A DNA stretch of 41,159 nucleotides from Flammeovirgaceae bacterium UBA2786 (GTDB lineage Bacteria; Bacteroidota; Bacteroidia; Cytophagales; Cyclobacteriaceae): contig DEIA01000040.1 of the NCBI GenBank assembly GCA_002352225.1, positions 10,488-51,646 on the forward strand, read 5' to 3'. Below the pieces are notes generated by a model. It was not told the origin of the DNA and did no database searches. It worked only from the letters and a program-made list of their open reading frames with translations. Each line of letters begins with the position of its first letter. Position 1 is the stretch's first letter. Positions 23,695-32,207 of the stretch are shown one piece after another. A program made the position numbers and the translations under genes.

Positions 23695-25373
23695 CAGAAC
23701 CGCGAATATTTTACGCTACGCCAATAAGCCCGGCCAACACCAAACGCAAGTAAAACCAAAAGGGGTAATACCAGGTTAATTGACTGCCAGAATACACGTT
23801 CGTTTTTGATTTTTACCTTATCTAAGGGTCTTACCTTTACTTCTTTGTTTCGCGCCTTTATCAGGCCGTTTTCATCCAGCATAAAGGCAATGGTATTAAG
23901 CAGTAAATCCTGATTGGCAAATGTGTATTGTGTAAACGGATCTAACCCTAATGGTTGCGGACTATTATCACGCGGGTTTACATCGTTACGGGCTAAGTCG
24001 CCATCGGCAATTACCACCAGTTTGGTTAGGGCACTCGCTGAACTAAATTTTGCAGTATCCACCCCGGCTGGCGCAAATCTGTTTTTATATAACGATGTAA
24101 ATCTTCCTTCCAGTAAATAGCCCAGCATAATAGGACCACCCTGAAAAGCTTCATCTTGCATTTGCCTGCGTAAATCATTTACGGTTACTTTAACCGGTGC
24201 TGTTATTTTACGGGCATAGACTGACGAGAACGCTAATGGTGTTTTAATTACACCAGTAGCTTTAACTGTATCGATACTGCTAACAAACCGGAATAAGGTT
24301 GCGTCCAGATTTCGTGTAACCGGATGTTGTGCATATTGATTAACTAATGGAAAGAATGGCCATTCTAATTGCATAATCTGAGGTTGATTACGGTCGCCTC
24401 CAACTACTACCGGATATCTGCCCGATACCCGATCCTGAACCAGATCCGGATTGATACGCACCCCATACCTGAATAACTGATCATCCAGATTCAAATCGTA
24501 TGGAAATGCAAAATAATCCTCTTCCGAAGCCCGGTTCATATCAGCATCTAACCGATCGAGCAGAAACATTACTTTTCCGCCATTCATAATGTATTGATCC
24601 AGCTTGAATTTATCTTGCTCGGTGAAAGCCCGGGTAGGTTTTGCAATTACAATCAAATCGTAACCTGTTAGCACCTGTTTACGATCAAGCGAAACTTTAA
24701 ATACATCATATTGATCAAGCAGGGCATTATTGAAACCTGCCAATACAAGGCTGTCTAACTCGCCATGCCCGCGTAACAATCCAATTCGTTTGCGGTCTGT
24801 ATTGCTCAGCTTCTGTATGGCATTTGCTAACTCAAATTCTACTACTTCTATCGACTGGTTGATACTTTGCGCACGATTACCCCGCAGCAACATAACACCG
24901 GTTTCGAAGCCCTGATAGGAAACCAATGCTCCTGGAAATACAAATTTTTCTATTCGCTCTCCATTACGGGTTTCAATAACATTACGGGGCATAACGCCCC
25001 TTGCATTCAGATCAGCAATAAATTCATTTCGGGCCCGCTCGTTATTAGCCTGAAGCGGATCGGTAAATACAAACTTTACCTTATTGCCAGAATAGATTCT
25101 AAACTCATCCAGCGTTTCGCGTATTGATTTTTGTAATCGTCTGAATTCGGGGTTTAATTCTTCACCCTCCAGAAATACTTCTACAAAAACGTCATCTTCC
25201 AAAGTTTGTAGTAATGCTCGTGTTTGGGGCTGTATGGTGTATCGTTTTTCTTCGGTTAAATCAATTCTGAAAAAATAAAATGATGCCAACACATTAAGCA
25301 TCATAACCCACACCAATACATTGGCCAGTAGTAAAAGATCGCCCGTGCGTTTGCTGTTTTTCCACCTTACCAT
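23694..25373 (-). CDS. gldG: Gliding motility ABC transporter auxiliary protein GldG
   Basis: Protein of 559 residues with an N-terminal membrane helix (about 13-36), a large periplasmic part with an ABC-type uncharacterised-transport (GldG) domain, and a C-terminal membrane helix (about 530-548, INLVLPLLVLLAFGVGRAYW). In Flavobacterium, GldA-GldF-GldG are needed for gliding and are thought to form one ABC transporter. Its start overlaps the end of gldF by 7 bases and its stop overlaps the next gene by 1 base. Family assignment rests on length, topology and operon position. Confidence 0.9.
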   Translation of the reverse strand: MVRWKNSKRTGDLLLLANVLVWVMMLNVLASFYFFRIDLTEEKRYTIQPQTRALLQTLEDDVFVEVFLEGEELNPEFRRLQKSIRETLDEFRIYSGNKVKFVFTDPLQANNERARNEFIADLNARGVMPRNVIETRNGERIEKFVFPGALVSYQGFETGVMLLRGNRAQSINQSIEVVEFELANAIQKLSNTDRKRIGLLRGHGELDSLVLAGFNNALLDQYDVFKVSLDRKQVLTGYDLIVIAKPTRAFTEQDKFKLDQYIMNGGKVMFLLDRLDADMNRASEEDYFAFPYDLNLDDQLFRYGVRINPDLVQDRVSGRYPVVVGGDRNQPQIMQLEWPFFPLVNQYAQHPVTRNLDATLFRFVSSIDTVKATGVIKTPLAFSSVYARKITAPVKVTVNDLRRQMQDEAFQGGPIMLGYLLEGRFTSLYKNRFAPAGVDTAKFSSASALTKLVVIADGDLARNDVNPRDNSPQPLGLDPFTQYTFANQDLLLNTIAFMLDENGLIKARNKEVKVRPLDKVKIKNERVFWQSINLVLPLLVLLAFGVGRAYWRSVKYSRF

Positions 25374-26086
25374 TGCCGGCTTCCAATTACAGTTTTGGTA
25401 ATAACAAGTACAAATGCAGTAACGCTTATGAAATAGATTACATCGCGGCTATCAATTAAACCTTTGCTAAGCGAGTCGTAGTGATATAGAATTCCGAGTT
25501 GTTTAATTAGCAAGGCATTGTTGCCAAATGTAGCTAACGAATCAAATCCGGTGTAAATAAGAAAACACAAAAAAGCAGCCAGTATAAACGACACGATCTG
25601 GTTTGTAGTAAGAGAAGAAGCCAATAACCCGATTGCACAAAAAACCATAGCCAGCAGGGAAAGACCTATATAAGAACCCCACACCCCGGCTGAGTCGATG
25701 TTACCTTGCGGGTTACCCAATTTATAAATGGACACATAGTAAATACAGGTGGGCGCCAGTGCCAAAAGTACCAAAGCGAATGCAGCCAGAAATTTTCCGA
25801 ACACTACATCCCAATCGCTAAGCGGTTTAGTGAGTAATAATTCAAGGGTGCCCAGTTTCTTTTCCTCTGCAAAACTCTTCATGGTAATAGCCGGTATAAG
25901 AAAAATAAATACATACGGCCCCATTGAGAACAGCGTGTCCATATCAGCAAATCCATAATCCAACACGGCTGTATCCGGAAACACCCACATCAACAACCCA
26001 ATACCCGTTAAAAAGACCCCTATTACCATATACGCAATAAGCGAATTGAGAAAACTGTTAAACTCTTTGGCAAAAACCTGAATCAT
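25367..26086 (-). CDS. gldF: Gliding motility ABC transporter permease GldF
   Basis: Permease of 239 residues with six hydrophobic segments (for example LIAYMVIGVFLTGIGLLMW and SFILAAFLCFLIYTGF). The conserved segment SFAEEKKLGTLELLLTKPLSDWDVVFGK is the usual ABC-2-type permease coupling region. It starts with an ATGA overlap with gldA (26086-26083) and overlaps gldG by 7 bases, so A-F-G are tightly coupled. Together they form the inner-membrane transporter of the gliding and secretion system. Gliding itself is not shown by sequence. Confidence 0.92.
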   Translation of the reverse strand: MIQVFAKEFNSFLNSLIAYMVIGVFLTGIGLLMWVFPDTAVLDYGFADMDTLFSMGPYVFIFLIPAITMKSFAEEKKLGTLELLLTKPLSDWDVVFGKFLAAFALVLLALAPTCIYYVSIYKLGNPQGNIDSAGVWGSYIGLSLLAMVFCAIGLLASSLTTNQIVSFILAAFLCFLIYTGFDSLATFGNNALLIKQLGILYHYDSLSKGLIDSRDVIYFISVTAFVLVITKTVIGSRQW

Positions 26087-27006
26087 TCGGCCGGGGTTTG
26101 AGCAGTTAACGATCTGAAAATTTCTTCCAACGAAAGTTGCTCCTGCCTCAGGCCAACTAATGAAAGATTTTGTTCGGTTGCAAACCGGAATACTTCGGGC
26201 CGCAAATCTGCACCTTGCACAGTGGTAAGTTTATACACATTGGGGGTTACCATTACGAGGTGCTGCACACCTGGCAGGGTTGCTAATTTTTGTTCATCAA
26301 CTGGGGCATCAAATTCTACAATAATCTGCACCTGTGCCTGCGACTTTAACAAATCGGCCACGGGTGCATCAGCTACCAGTTCGCCTTGATTAATTACAAT
26401 AACCCTGTTGCAGATGGCCTGTACCTCTTGCATTATGTGGGTAGAAAACAGCACCGTTTTACTGGCACTAATCTCTTTAATCAGTTTACGTATTTCCAGT
26501 ATCTGGTTAGGATCAAGACCAGTTGTGGGTTCGTCTAATACCAATACCTGCGGGTTATGAATTAATGCCTGCGCAAGCCCTACCCGCTGTCTAAAACCTT
26601 TAGAAAGTTGTTCTATTTTCTTGTTCTGTTCGCGATCTAATCCGCAAAGTGAAACAATTTCAGCAATACGACTCTTCAAGTAGTGGTTTGTTAAATCAAA
26701 AACCTTTCCAACAAAATGCAGGTATTCATGCACATACATATCCAAATACAGCGGATTGTGCTCCGGCAGATAGCCCATAATTTTGCGTACCTGAAGTGAT
26801 TGCGTGGTTACATCCAATCCATTAACCAACACCCGCCCCGAAGTAGGTGGCATATAACCCGTACTTATTTTCATGGTAGTAGATTTACCCGCACCATTGG
26901 GGCCCAGAAAACCCACTATCTCACCCGGCTGTACCTCGAACGAAATATTGTTAACGGCCTTTTGTTGTCCGTAAATTTTGGTAAGATTGGAAACCTGTAG
27001 CGACAT
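26083..27006 (-). CDS. gldA: Gliding motility ABC transporter ATP-binding protein GldA
   Basis: ATPase of 307 residues. It has Walker A GPNGAGKST (about 35-43), the ABC signature region LSKGFRQRVGLAQ, Walker B VLVLDEPTTGLDP, and the H-loop STH. The C-terminal part (about 220-307) extends beyond the core, as in DUF4162-type GldA/NatA proteins. The chosen start is ATG 27006. It is the first gene of the gldA-gldF-gldG-DUF4340 unit, and a TACTTTTG -7 element sits 12 bases upstream. Confidence 0.94.
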   Translation of the reverse strand: MSLQVSNLTKIYGQQKAVNNISFEVQPGEIVGFLGPNGAGKSTTMKISTGYMPPTSGRVLVNGLDVTTQSLQVRKIMGYLPEHNPLYLDMYVHEYLHFVGKVFDLTNHYLKSRIAEIVSLCGLDREQNKKIEQLSKGFRQRVGLAQALIHNPQVLVLDEPTTGLDPNQILEIRKLIKEISASKTVLFSTHIMQEVQAICNRVIVINQGELVADAPVADLLKSQAQVQIIVEFDAPVDEQKLATLPGVQHLVMVTPNVYKLTTVQGADLRPEVFRFATEQNLSLVGLRQEQLSLEEIFRSLTAQTPAE

Positions 27007-27018
27007 TTTTTAGCGCAG

Positions 27019-27026
27019 CAAAAGTA
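27019..27026 (-). promoter_or_regulatory. Candidate -7 element of the gld operon
   Basis: On the minus strand TACTTTTG exactly matches the Bacteroidota -7 consensus TAnnTTTG, 12 bases before the gldA ATG. No good -33 TTG stands at the usual 19-21 base spacing, so it is a partial match. Confidence 0.4.
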
Positions 27027-27149
27027 ATTTTAAAAGTTGAGAGTGCATAAAGTGAATAGCGCAACTTACCTTACGTACGAATGGCCCATTAATTGCCTTA
27101 ATCCTGCTGATTTAATAAAATTGAATTGATAAAACCCTCCTCATACCTA

Positions 27150-28607
27150 ATGAAACATTGGATTGTTCTGATTGGAATTACTATTACCTCGGTTGCGGTA
27201 GCACAACCCGGTTATAAAATTGAGTTTCAGGTAAAAGGCTGGAAAGATACTACGGCCTACCTGGGTTCGTATTATGGCGAACAAACCCGCTTGAATGATA
27301 CCGCACGGGTAAACAGCACAGGGCATTTCTTTTTTGATAATACCAAAACACTTCCGCAAGGGGTTTATTTTATTGTCCTAAACAAATCCAAGATTTTTGA
27401 TTTTGTAGTAAGTACTAACCAGCGCTTTTCAATTGAAACTTCGGCTGATGATTTCTCAAAAGCCGTTGTTAAGGGCGATCCTGATAATACCCTCTTCTTT
27501 GAAAACCTTCAACATAATATAACCCGGGGCAAAGAAGCCGATCCATACATCGCCATTCTGCGCGACAGCACCTTAAAAGAAGATCAGAAGAAAGAAGCCC
27601 GCGAAAAATTTTCAAAAATAAGCGAACAGGTAAGCACGTACCAGAAACAATTGATTGAGAAAAACCCTGCCTCGCTTACCGCCCGGCTTCTTAAATCAAC
27701 ACAAAACATTGAACTACCACCTGCACCCAAAAGGGCCGATGGTACTATCGATTCTACTTTTCAACTGCAATACTACCGCCAGCACTTCTTTGATAATTTC
27801 GATCTGTCTGATGATGCTCTGATTCGTTTACCAAGACCAGCCTATCAGGAAAAAATAAAAGAGTATTTGGAAAAATTATATGCCCCCGTACCCGATACTA
27901 TAATGAAGGCGATTGAGGGAATGGTTGAAAAGGCAAAGAAAAACCCCGAAACCTATAAGTACCTGGTTTGGAATTGCCTGTTCCTGTATCAAAACCCGGA
28001 TATAATGGGATTGGATGAAGTGTTTGTGCGGTTGTATGATACCTATTTTGCCTCGGGCGCCATGGATTACTGGGTAGCCCCATCTATGAAAAAAAGTGTG
28101 AAGGAATATGCTGATAAATTACGGTTAAGTCTGGTGGGTAAAACAGGACCTAATCTGATAATGCAAGACCAGAATCTGCAGCCAAAATCGATGTACGATA
28201 TAAAAAACAAGTACACCATACTTTGGATTTATGACCCTGAGTGCGGGCATTGCAAAGAGGAAACTCCCAGACTGGTTGAGTTTTATAACAAAAACCATGT
28301 AAAGTTCGATTTACAGGTGTTCTCTGTGGCATCTGATACTTCCTTGCTAAAAATGAAAAACTTTGTTAAAACCATGAAGATGGAGCCTTTTATAAATGTA
28401 AACGGGCCTCGGTCGTATTTACCTCAGCATTACACTAAACTTTATTATGCAGAGTCAACACCGTCTATTTATATTCTGGATCGCAGTCATAAAATTATTG
28501 CCAAGAAACTGCCGGTTAAACAATTGGAAGATTTCTTTACGCGGCATGAAAAATTTGTTCAAAATCAAAAATCAGGTGTTCAGAAAGGAACAAAGCATAC
28601 TCCATAG
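27150..28607 (+). CDS. Periplasmic TlpA-like thioredoxin protein with DUF4369-type N-terminal domain
   Basis: Protein of 485 residues. A signal peptide (1-19, ending TSVAVAQ) is followed by a beta-rich DUF4369-like domain (about 20-110), a helical middle (DUF5106-like, about 115-320), and a C-terminal thioredoxin-like domain with active site CGHC (C365, C368) in YDPECGHCKEETP. This layout is typical of Bacteroidota thiol-disulfide proteins at the cell envelope, probably reducing or isomerising disulfides or assisting cytochrome maturation. The start is ATG 27150; a TTG at 27126 is rejected because the signal peptide begins at the ATG. It is divergent from gldA. Confidence 0.9.
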   Translation: MKHWIVLIGITITSVAVAQPGYKIEFQVKGWKDTTAYLGSYYGEQTRLNDTARVNSTGHFFFDNTKTLPQGVYFIVLNKSKIFDFVVSTNQRFSIETSADDFSKAVVKGDPDNTLFFENLQHNITRGKEADPYIAILRDSTLKEDQKKEAREKFSKISEQVSTYQKQLIEKNPASLTARLLKSTQNIELPPAPKRADGTIDSTFQLQYYRQHFFDNFDLSDDALIRLPRPAYQEKIKEYLEKLYAPVPDTIMKAIEGMVEKAKKNPETYKYLVWNCLFLYQNPDIMGLDEVFVRLYDTYFASGAMDYWVAPSMKKSVKEYADKLRLSLVGKTGPNLIMQDQNLQPKSMYDIKNKYTILWIYDPECGHCKEETPRLVEFYNKNHVKFDLQVFSVASDTSLLKMKNFVKTMKMEPFINVNGPRSYLPQHYTKLYYAESTPSIYILDRSHKIIAKKLPVKQLEDFFTRHEKFVQNQKSGVQKGTKHTP

Positions 28608-28663
28608 CCGCCAGATGTATAACCTCCTGAGATAAATTTTTTATGCAAATCGCAGTTCATGGC

Positions 28664-28691
28664 AAATTTTTGAGGGTTTACTCAAAAATTT
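28664..28691. repeat. AT-rich perfect inverted repeat upstream of the 153-aa gene
   Basis: 11-base arms AAATTTTTGAG and CTCAAAAATTT flank a 6-base loop. It lies 57 bases after the TlpA-like gene and 63 bases before the next ATG. No T-tract follows directly; the role could be a weak terminator or an operator. Confidence 0.5.
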
Positions 28692-28754
28692 AACAACCCG
28701 TGCAACTATTTACCCTAAAGCCAGTATCTAATAGGTAAATAACTACAAACCGCT

Positions 28755-29216
28755 ATGGCCTTGTTTAACACCCTTTTTGGCAAAAAGAAAAAAGAATTTA
28801 CAGCTGCCTGCCAGATTACCAAAGAGCCCATTGAAAAAAACTTTGGCTATTTGCTTACTACTGCTCAGGTAGTTACCTCAAAGAAATACTGGGATATGAT
28901 TATGACCGAACCCGAAACATTATCATACACCGTGTCGCACTTTAAAAATCAGTCGAGCGGTACCCAAATGCGAACCATGATTTTTGAGAAGTATGCCACC
29001 ATTGCCAAGGCCTGGATCGTTAGCGACTCGATCATCAACTATTTTGATGTTGATAAAACTACAGCCCGAGAAAATGCAAAGAAATGGTGGGCTTCTGAGG
29101 GTGCTTTTGCCCCCGAAAACATCGGGCCGGCATCACAAACTCTAGAGGAAAATGAGTTTACAAATCTGAAAAAATATGCGATACTGGAAGCCGGGCGCAG
29201 CCGGATGGCGCATTAG
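28755..29216 (+). CDS. Conserved-looking soluble protein of unknown function
   Basis: Protein of 153 residues; I do not recognise the family. It starts MALFNTLFGKKKKEF, a short amphipathic/basic N-terminus with no signal peptide or membrane helix. It is mostly helical, with several aromatic residues (YWDMIM, KKWWASEGAF) and two Cys-free acidic patches. It ends 4 bases into the stop of the convergent polyprenyl synthase gene, so the two genes share the stop-codon bases TTAG. Coding status is supported by codon use and the tight 3' overlap, not by homology. Confidence 0.65.
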   Translation: MALFNTLFGKKKKEFTAACQITKEPIEKNFGYLLTTAQVVTSKKYWDMIMTEPETLSYTVSHFKNQSSGTQMRTMIFEKYATIAKAWIVSDSIINYFDVDKTTARENAKKWWASEGAFAPENIGPASQTLEENEFTNLKKYAILEAGRSRMAH

Positions 29217-30187
29217 CTTTTACGTTCAATTGTAAATTGAACCAAATCAATTAACGAAGACTTATAAGTAGAATCGGGACAAGGTTTTATAGTTGCCAGT
29301 GCCTGCTGGTGGTACTCCTGCATTTTTCCCTTGGCATACTCTATACCCCCCGATTGTTTAACAAAATCTATTACCTGCTTTATTTTATTCTGATCCTCCG
29401 ATCCGCTTTTTACCAGGCTGATGATTTTTCGTTTCTCCAGCCATCCGGCCTTCGATAAAGCATAAATAAGTGGCAATGTCATCTTCTTTTCTTTAATATC
29501 TATTCCCACGGGTTTACCTATCTCCTCATCTCCATAATCGAACAAATCATCTTTTATTTGGAAGGCCATACCTACAAACTCTCCAAATTGTTTCATTCTG
29601 CTTATAGACTCAGGATCGGCACCGGCCGAGCTGGCCCCCACTGCACAACAAGAAGCAATTAATGAGGCCGTCTTCTGCCTGATAATTTCATAGTACACAT
29701 CTTCTTTTATATCCAGCCTACGGGCTTTTTCCATTTGCAACAACTCTCCTTCACTCATTTCCTGCACCGAAGTGTTTACAATCCGAAGCAGGTCAAATTC
29801 ATTATTTTCCAGTGAAAGAGCCATTCCGCGCGAAAGCAAAAAATCACCAACCAAAACAGCAATTTTATTTTTCCACAGCGCATTAACAGAAAAGAAACCT
29901 CTGCGGTAATCCGAATCATCCACCACATCATCGTGCACCAGGGTGGCGGTATGTAATAACTCAATAAGGGCAGCCCCCCGGTAAGTTGACTCGCTTATTG
30001 TACCCGAAACGCCAGCACTTAAAAAAACAAACAGCGGCCGCATCTGTTTGCCTTTGCGCTTTACAATATAGGTCATAATCTTGTCGAGCAGCATAACGCG
30101 GGTTTTCATAGAGGTTCTGAACTTGTGTTCGAACTCATCCATCTCGCGGGCTACCGGGGCCTTAATACTATCGAGCGATTTTGACAT
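29213..30187 (-). CDS. Polyprenyl diphosphate synthase (long-chain trans-prenyltransferase)
   Basis: Adds isopentenyl diphosphate units to allylic primers to make the side chain of menaquinone or a similar lipid. The protein is 324 residues. Both aspartate-rich motifs are present: DDVVD (D86, D87, D90) and DDLFD (D213, D214, D217). The GKQMRP motif (46-51) is present too. The residues just upstream of the first motif, which set chain length, are small or polar, as expected for a long product. ATG 30187 is preferred over a TTG at 30196. The stop overlaps the 153-aa gene. In Bacteroidota this enzyme usually supplies menaquinone tails. Confidence 0.92.
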   Translation of the reverse strand: MSKSLDSIKAPVAREMDEFEHKFRTSMKTRVMLLDKIMTYIVKRKGKQMRPLFVFLSAGVSGTISESTYRGAALIELLHTATLVHDDVVDDSDYRRGFFSVNALWKNKIAVLVGDFLLSRGMALSLENNEFDLLRIVNTSVQEMSEGELLQMEKARRLDIKEDVYYEIIRQKTASLIASCCAVGASSAGADPESISRMKQFGEFVGMAFQIKDDLFDYGDEEIGKPVGIDIKEKKMTLPLIYALSKAGWLEKRKIISLVKSGSEDQNKIKQVIDFVKQSGGIEYAKGKMQEYHQQALATIKPCPDSTYKSSLIDLVQFTIERKS

Positions 30188-30284
30188 GTGTTGCAATAAT
30201 ACACAATAGGAACCTTGCCGGAAAGCATCTTTTAAAAACCCTGTGCTTTTACTTCCTGTAAACTATTTGTGTACATTCGAAACC

Positions 30285-31124
30285 ATGAAATGGATTAACC
30301 ACCACTGGGAGCAGGTCTTTTTTGTACTGGCTGTATTGGTAATATCCTTTATCATTTCGCGTGTACTACGCCTGGTTATTAGCCGGTTTATCCGTAGTGC
30401 TGCCACAAAACTTAAGGTTGACCCAACCCGCTACAATTTTTTTAAAAATGCGGTAGACTTTATTATTTTCCTGATTGCTGCAATTATTATCTTTCGATCT
30501 ATCCCCTATTTCCGTTCGGTAGGCACCACCTTACTTACTGGTGCCGGAGTACTGGCCGCAATAGTTGGCTTTGCTTCGCAATCCGCATTCTCTAATATTA
30601 TCAGTGGTTTTTTTCTGGTTATCTTTAAGCCTTTTAGTGTTGGCGACCGGGTGCGTATTGGCCAACTCTATATGGGCGATGTTGAAGATATTACCCTACG
30701 CCACACCGTAATTAAAGATTTCGAAAATCGAAGGGTTGTAATTCCTAATAGCGTAATCAGCAATGAAACGATTATTAATTCAACTCTAACTGATGAAAAG
30801 GTTTGCATATTTATTGAAGTTCCGGTTGTATTTTCGGCATCGGTAAGTAAGGCGATGGAAATAATTAAGGAAACCTGTATGGCGCATCCGCATTGCATTG
30901 ACAACCGTTCGCCCGAAGAACTTACCAAAGGCGAAGATCAAGTTACAGTTAGGGTAATTACGTATGGCGATTTTGGGATACAACTTAGAGGCTATGCCTG
31001 GGCCAAAGACCCCACCCATGGTTTTGAGCTGAAGTGTGATGTATTAAAGATAGTACAGGAAAAATTTTTACAAGAACAAATTGAATTCGGCTATCCGGGC
31101 CGGGTAATAATAACCAAAACCTAA
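30285..31124 (+). CDS. Mechanosensitive channel of the MscS family
   Basis: Small-conductance mechanosensitive channel, opening under membrane tension to release solutes. The protein is 279 residues with three membrane segments (about 11-31, 50-71 and the pore-lining helix about 80-113 with LLTGAGVLAAIVGFASQSAFSNI). The MscS beta domain follows (FKPFSVGDRVRIG, VVIPNSVISNETIIN), and a C-terminal mixed domain ends EFGYPGRVI. The start is ATG 30285 rather than the GTG at 30243. It is divergent from the polyprenyl synthase and followed after 15 bases by corA. Confidence 0.93.
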   Translation: MKWINHHWEQVFFVLAVLVISFIISRVLRLVISRFIRSAATKLKVDPTRYNFFKNAVDFIIFLIAAIIIFRSIPYFRSVGTTLLTGAGVLAAIVGFASQSAFSNIISGFFLVIFKPFSVGDRVRIGQLYMGDVEDITLRHTVIKDFENRRVVIPNSVISNETIINSTLTDEKVCIFIEVPVVFSASVSKAMEIIKETCMAHPHCIDNRSPEELTKGEDQVTVRVITYGDFGIQLRGYAWAKDPTHGFELKCDVLKIVQEKFLQEQIEFGYPGRVIITKT

Positions 31125-31139
31125 TTTCCCTATCACCCC

Positions 31140-32207
31140 ATGAAAGGAAACGAAAAAACAAAACGAAAAGCCGCACTAAAACATTTAACCGAGCAGCTAA
31201 TTGACCATAAACACACAACCGGGCCTGACCAGGGTATACTTGAGTTGATCTCTTATAACGAAAATTCAGTAAGTATTCATAACAATATCCCTATCGAAGA
31301 ATTGTTAGAACGATGTCAATCTCATCAGGTTAGTTGGGTAAATGTAGATGGTCTTACCAACCAGGAATTGATTCAAAAAATAAGTAAACACTTCGATCTT
31401 CATTACTTACTGGTTGAAGATGTTATGAACACTGATCATCAGCCCAAAGCCGATGAATTTGAGGATCACCTCTTCTTTACCTTAAAGATGCTATACCGGA
31501 TTGAAGGCCAAAGCATCGACTATGAACATATCAGTTTTGTATTGGGTAAAAATTATCTTCTTTCTTTCCAGGAAAAGGAAGGTGATATATTTGACAACCT
31601 GAGAAATCGAATTAAGCAAGACAACGGGGTTATACGTAAACGTGGGGCCGATTACCTTCTCTATAGATTAATTGATGCTATTGTAGACAGCTATTATTCG
31701 ATACTGGATAGTATTGGTAAGAGAATTGAGGAAATTGAAGACAATATTTCGAACAACGCCACCGAACTTGATTTTATTGAAATTCAAAAACTAAGAAAAG
31801 AGTTTATCTACTTACGTAAAGTGGTTTATCCGTTACGCGAGGCGTTAAATAAGGTTATCAAAAATGAAGAAGGATTTATAGAAGAGCGAAATGAAAAATA
31901 TTTTTCTGATGTGTACGATCATGTTATTCACCTGATCGATTCGTTAGACACCTACAAAGATCTTACCTCTACCCTGATGGATTTATACATGAATACCATT
32001 AACTACAGAATGAACGAGGTAATGAAACTACTTACCGTAATTACCACTATTTTCATTCCGCTTTCATTCGTAGCCGGGGTTTACGGAATGAACTTTGAAA
32101 ATATGCCCGAGCTGGCCTGGCCGAATGGATATTATGGTGTATTAATAGTAATGGGTATAATTTTTTTAGCAATGGTTGGTTACTTCCGGTATAAAAAGTG
32201 GTTTTAG
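31140..32207 (+). CDS. corA: CorA-family magnesium/cobalt transporter
   Basis: Homopentameric Mg2+/Co2+ channel, 355 residues. A long cytoplasmic funnel domain (about 1-290, with coiled-coil willow helices) leads to two C-terminal membrane helices. The signature GMN (316-318, in YGMNFENMPEL) follows helix one, and the C-terminus is basic (YFRYKKWF). It starts 15 bases after the mscS-type gene, so they are probably an operon. It converges with the CNNM-type gene, and the stop codons overlap at TTAG (32204-32207). Confidence 0.95.
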   Translation: MKGNEKTKRKAALKHLTEQLIDHKHTTGPDQGILELISYNENSVSIHNNIPIEELLERCQSHQVSWVNVDGLTNQELIQKISKHFDLHYLLVEDVMNTDHQPKADEFEDHLFFTLKMLYRIEGQSIDYEHISFVLGKNYLLSFQEKEGDIFDNLRNRIKQDNGVIRKRGADYLLYRLIDAIVDSYYSILDSIGKRIEEIEDNISNNATELDFIEIQKLRKEFIYLRKVVYPLREALNKVIKNEEGFIEERNEKYFSDVYDHVIHLIDSLDTYKDLTSTLMDLYMNTINYRMNEVMKLLTVITTIFIPLSFVAGVYGMNFENMPELAWPNGYYGVLIVMGIIFLAMVGYFRYKKWF

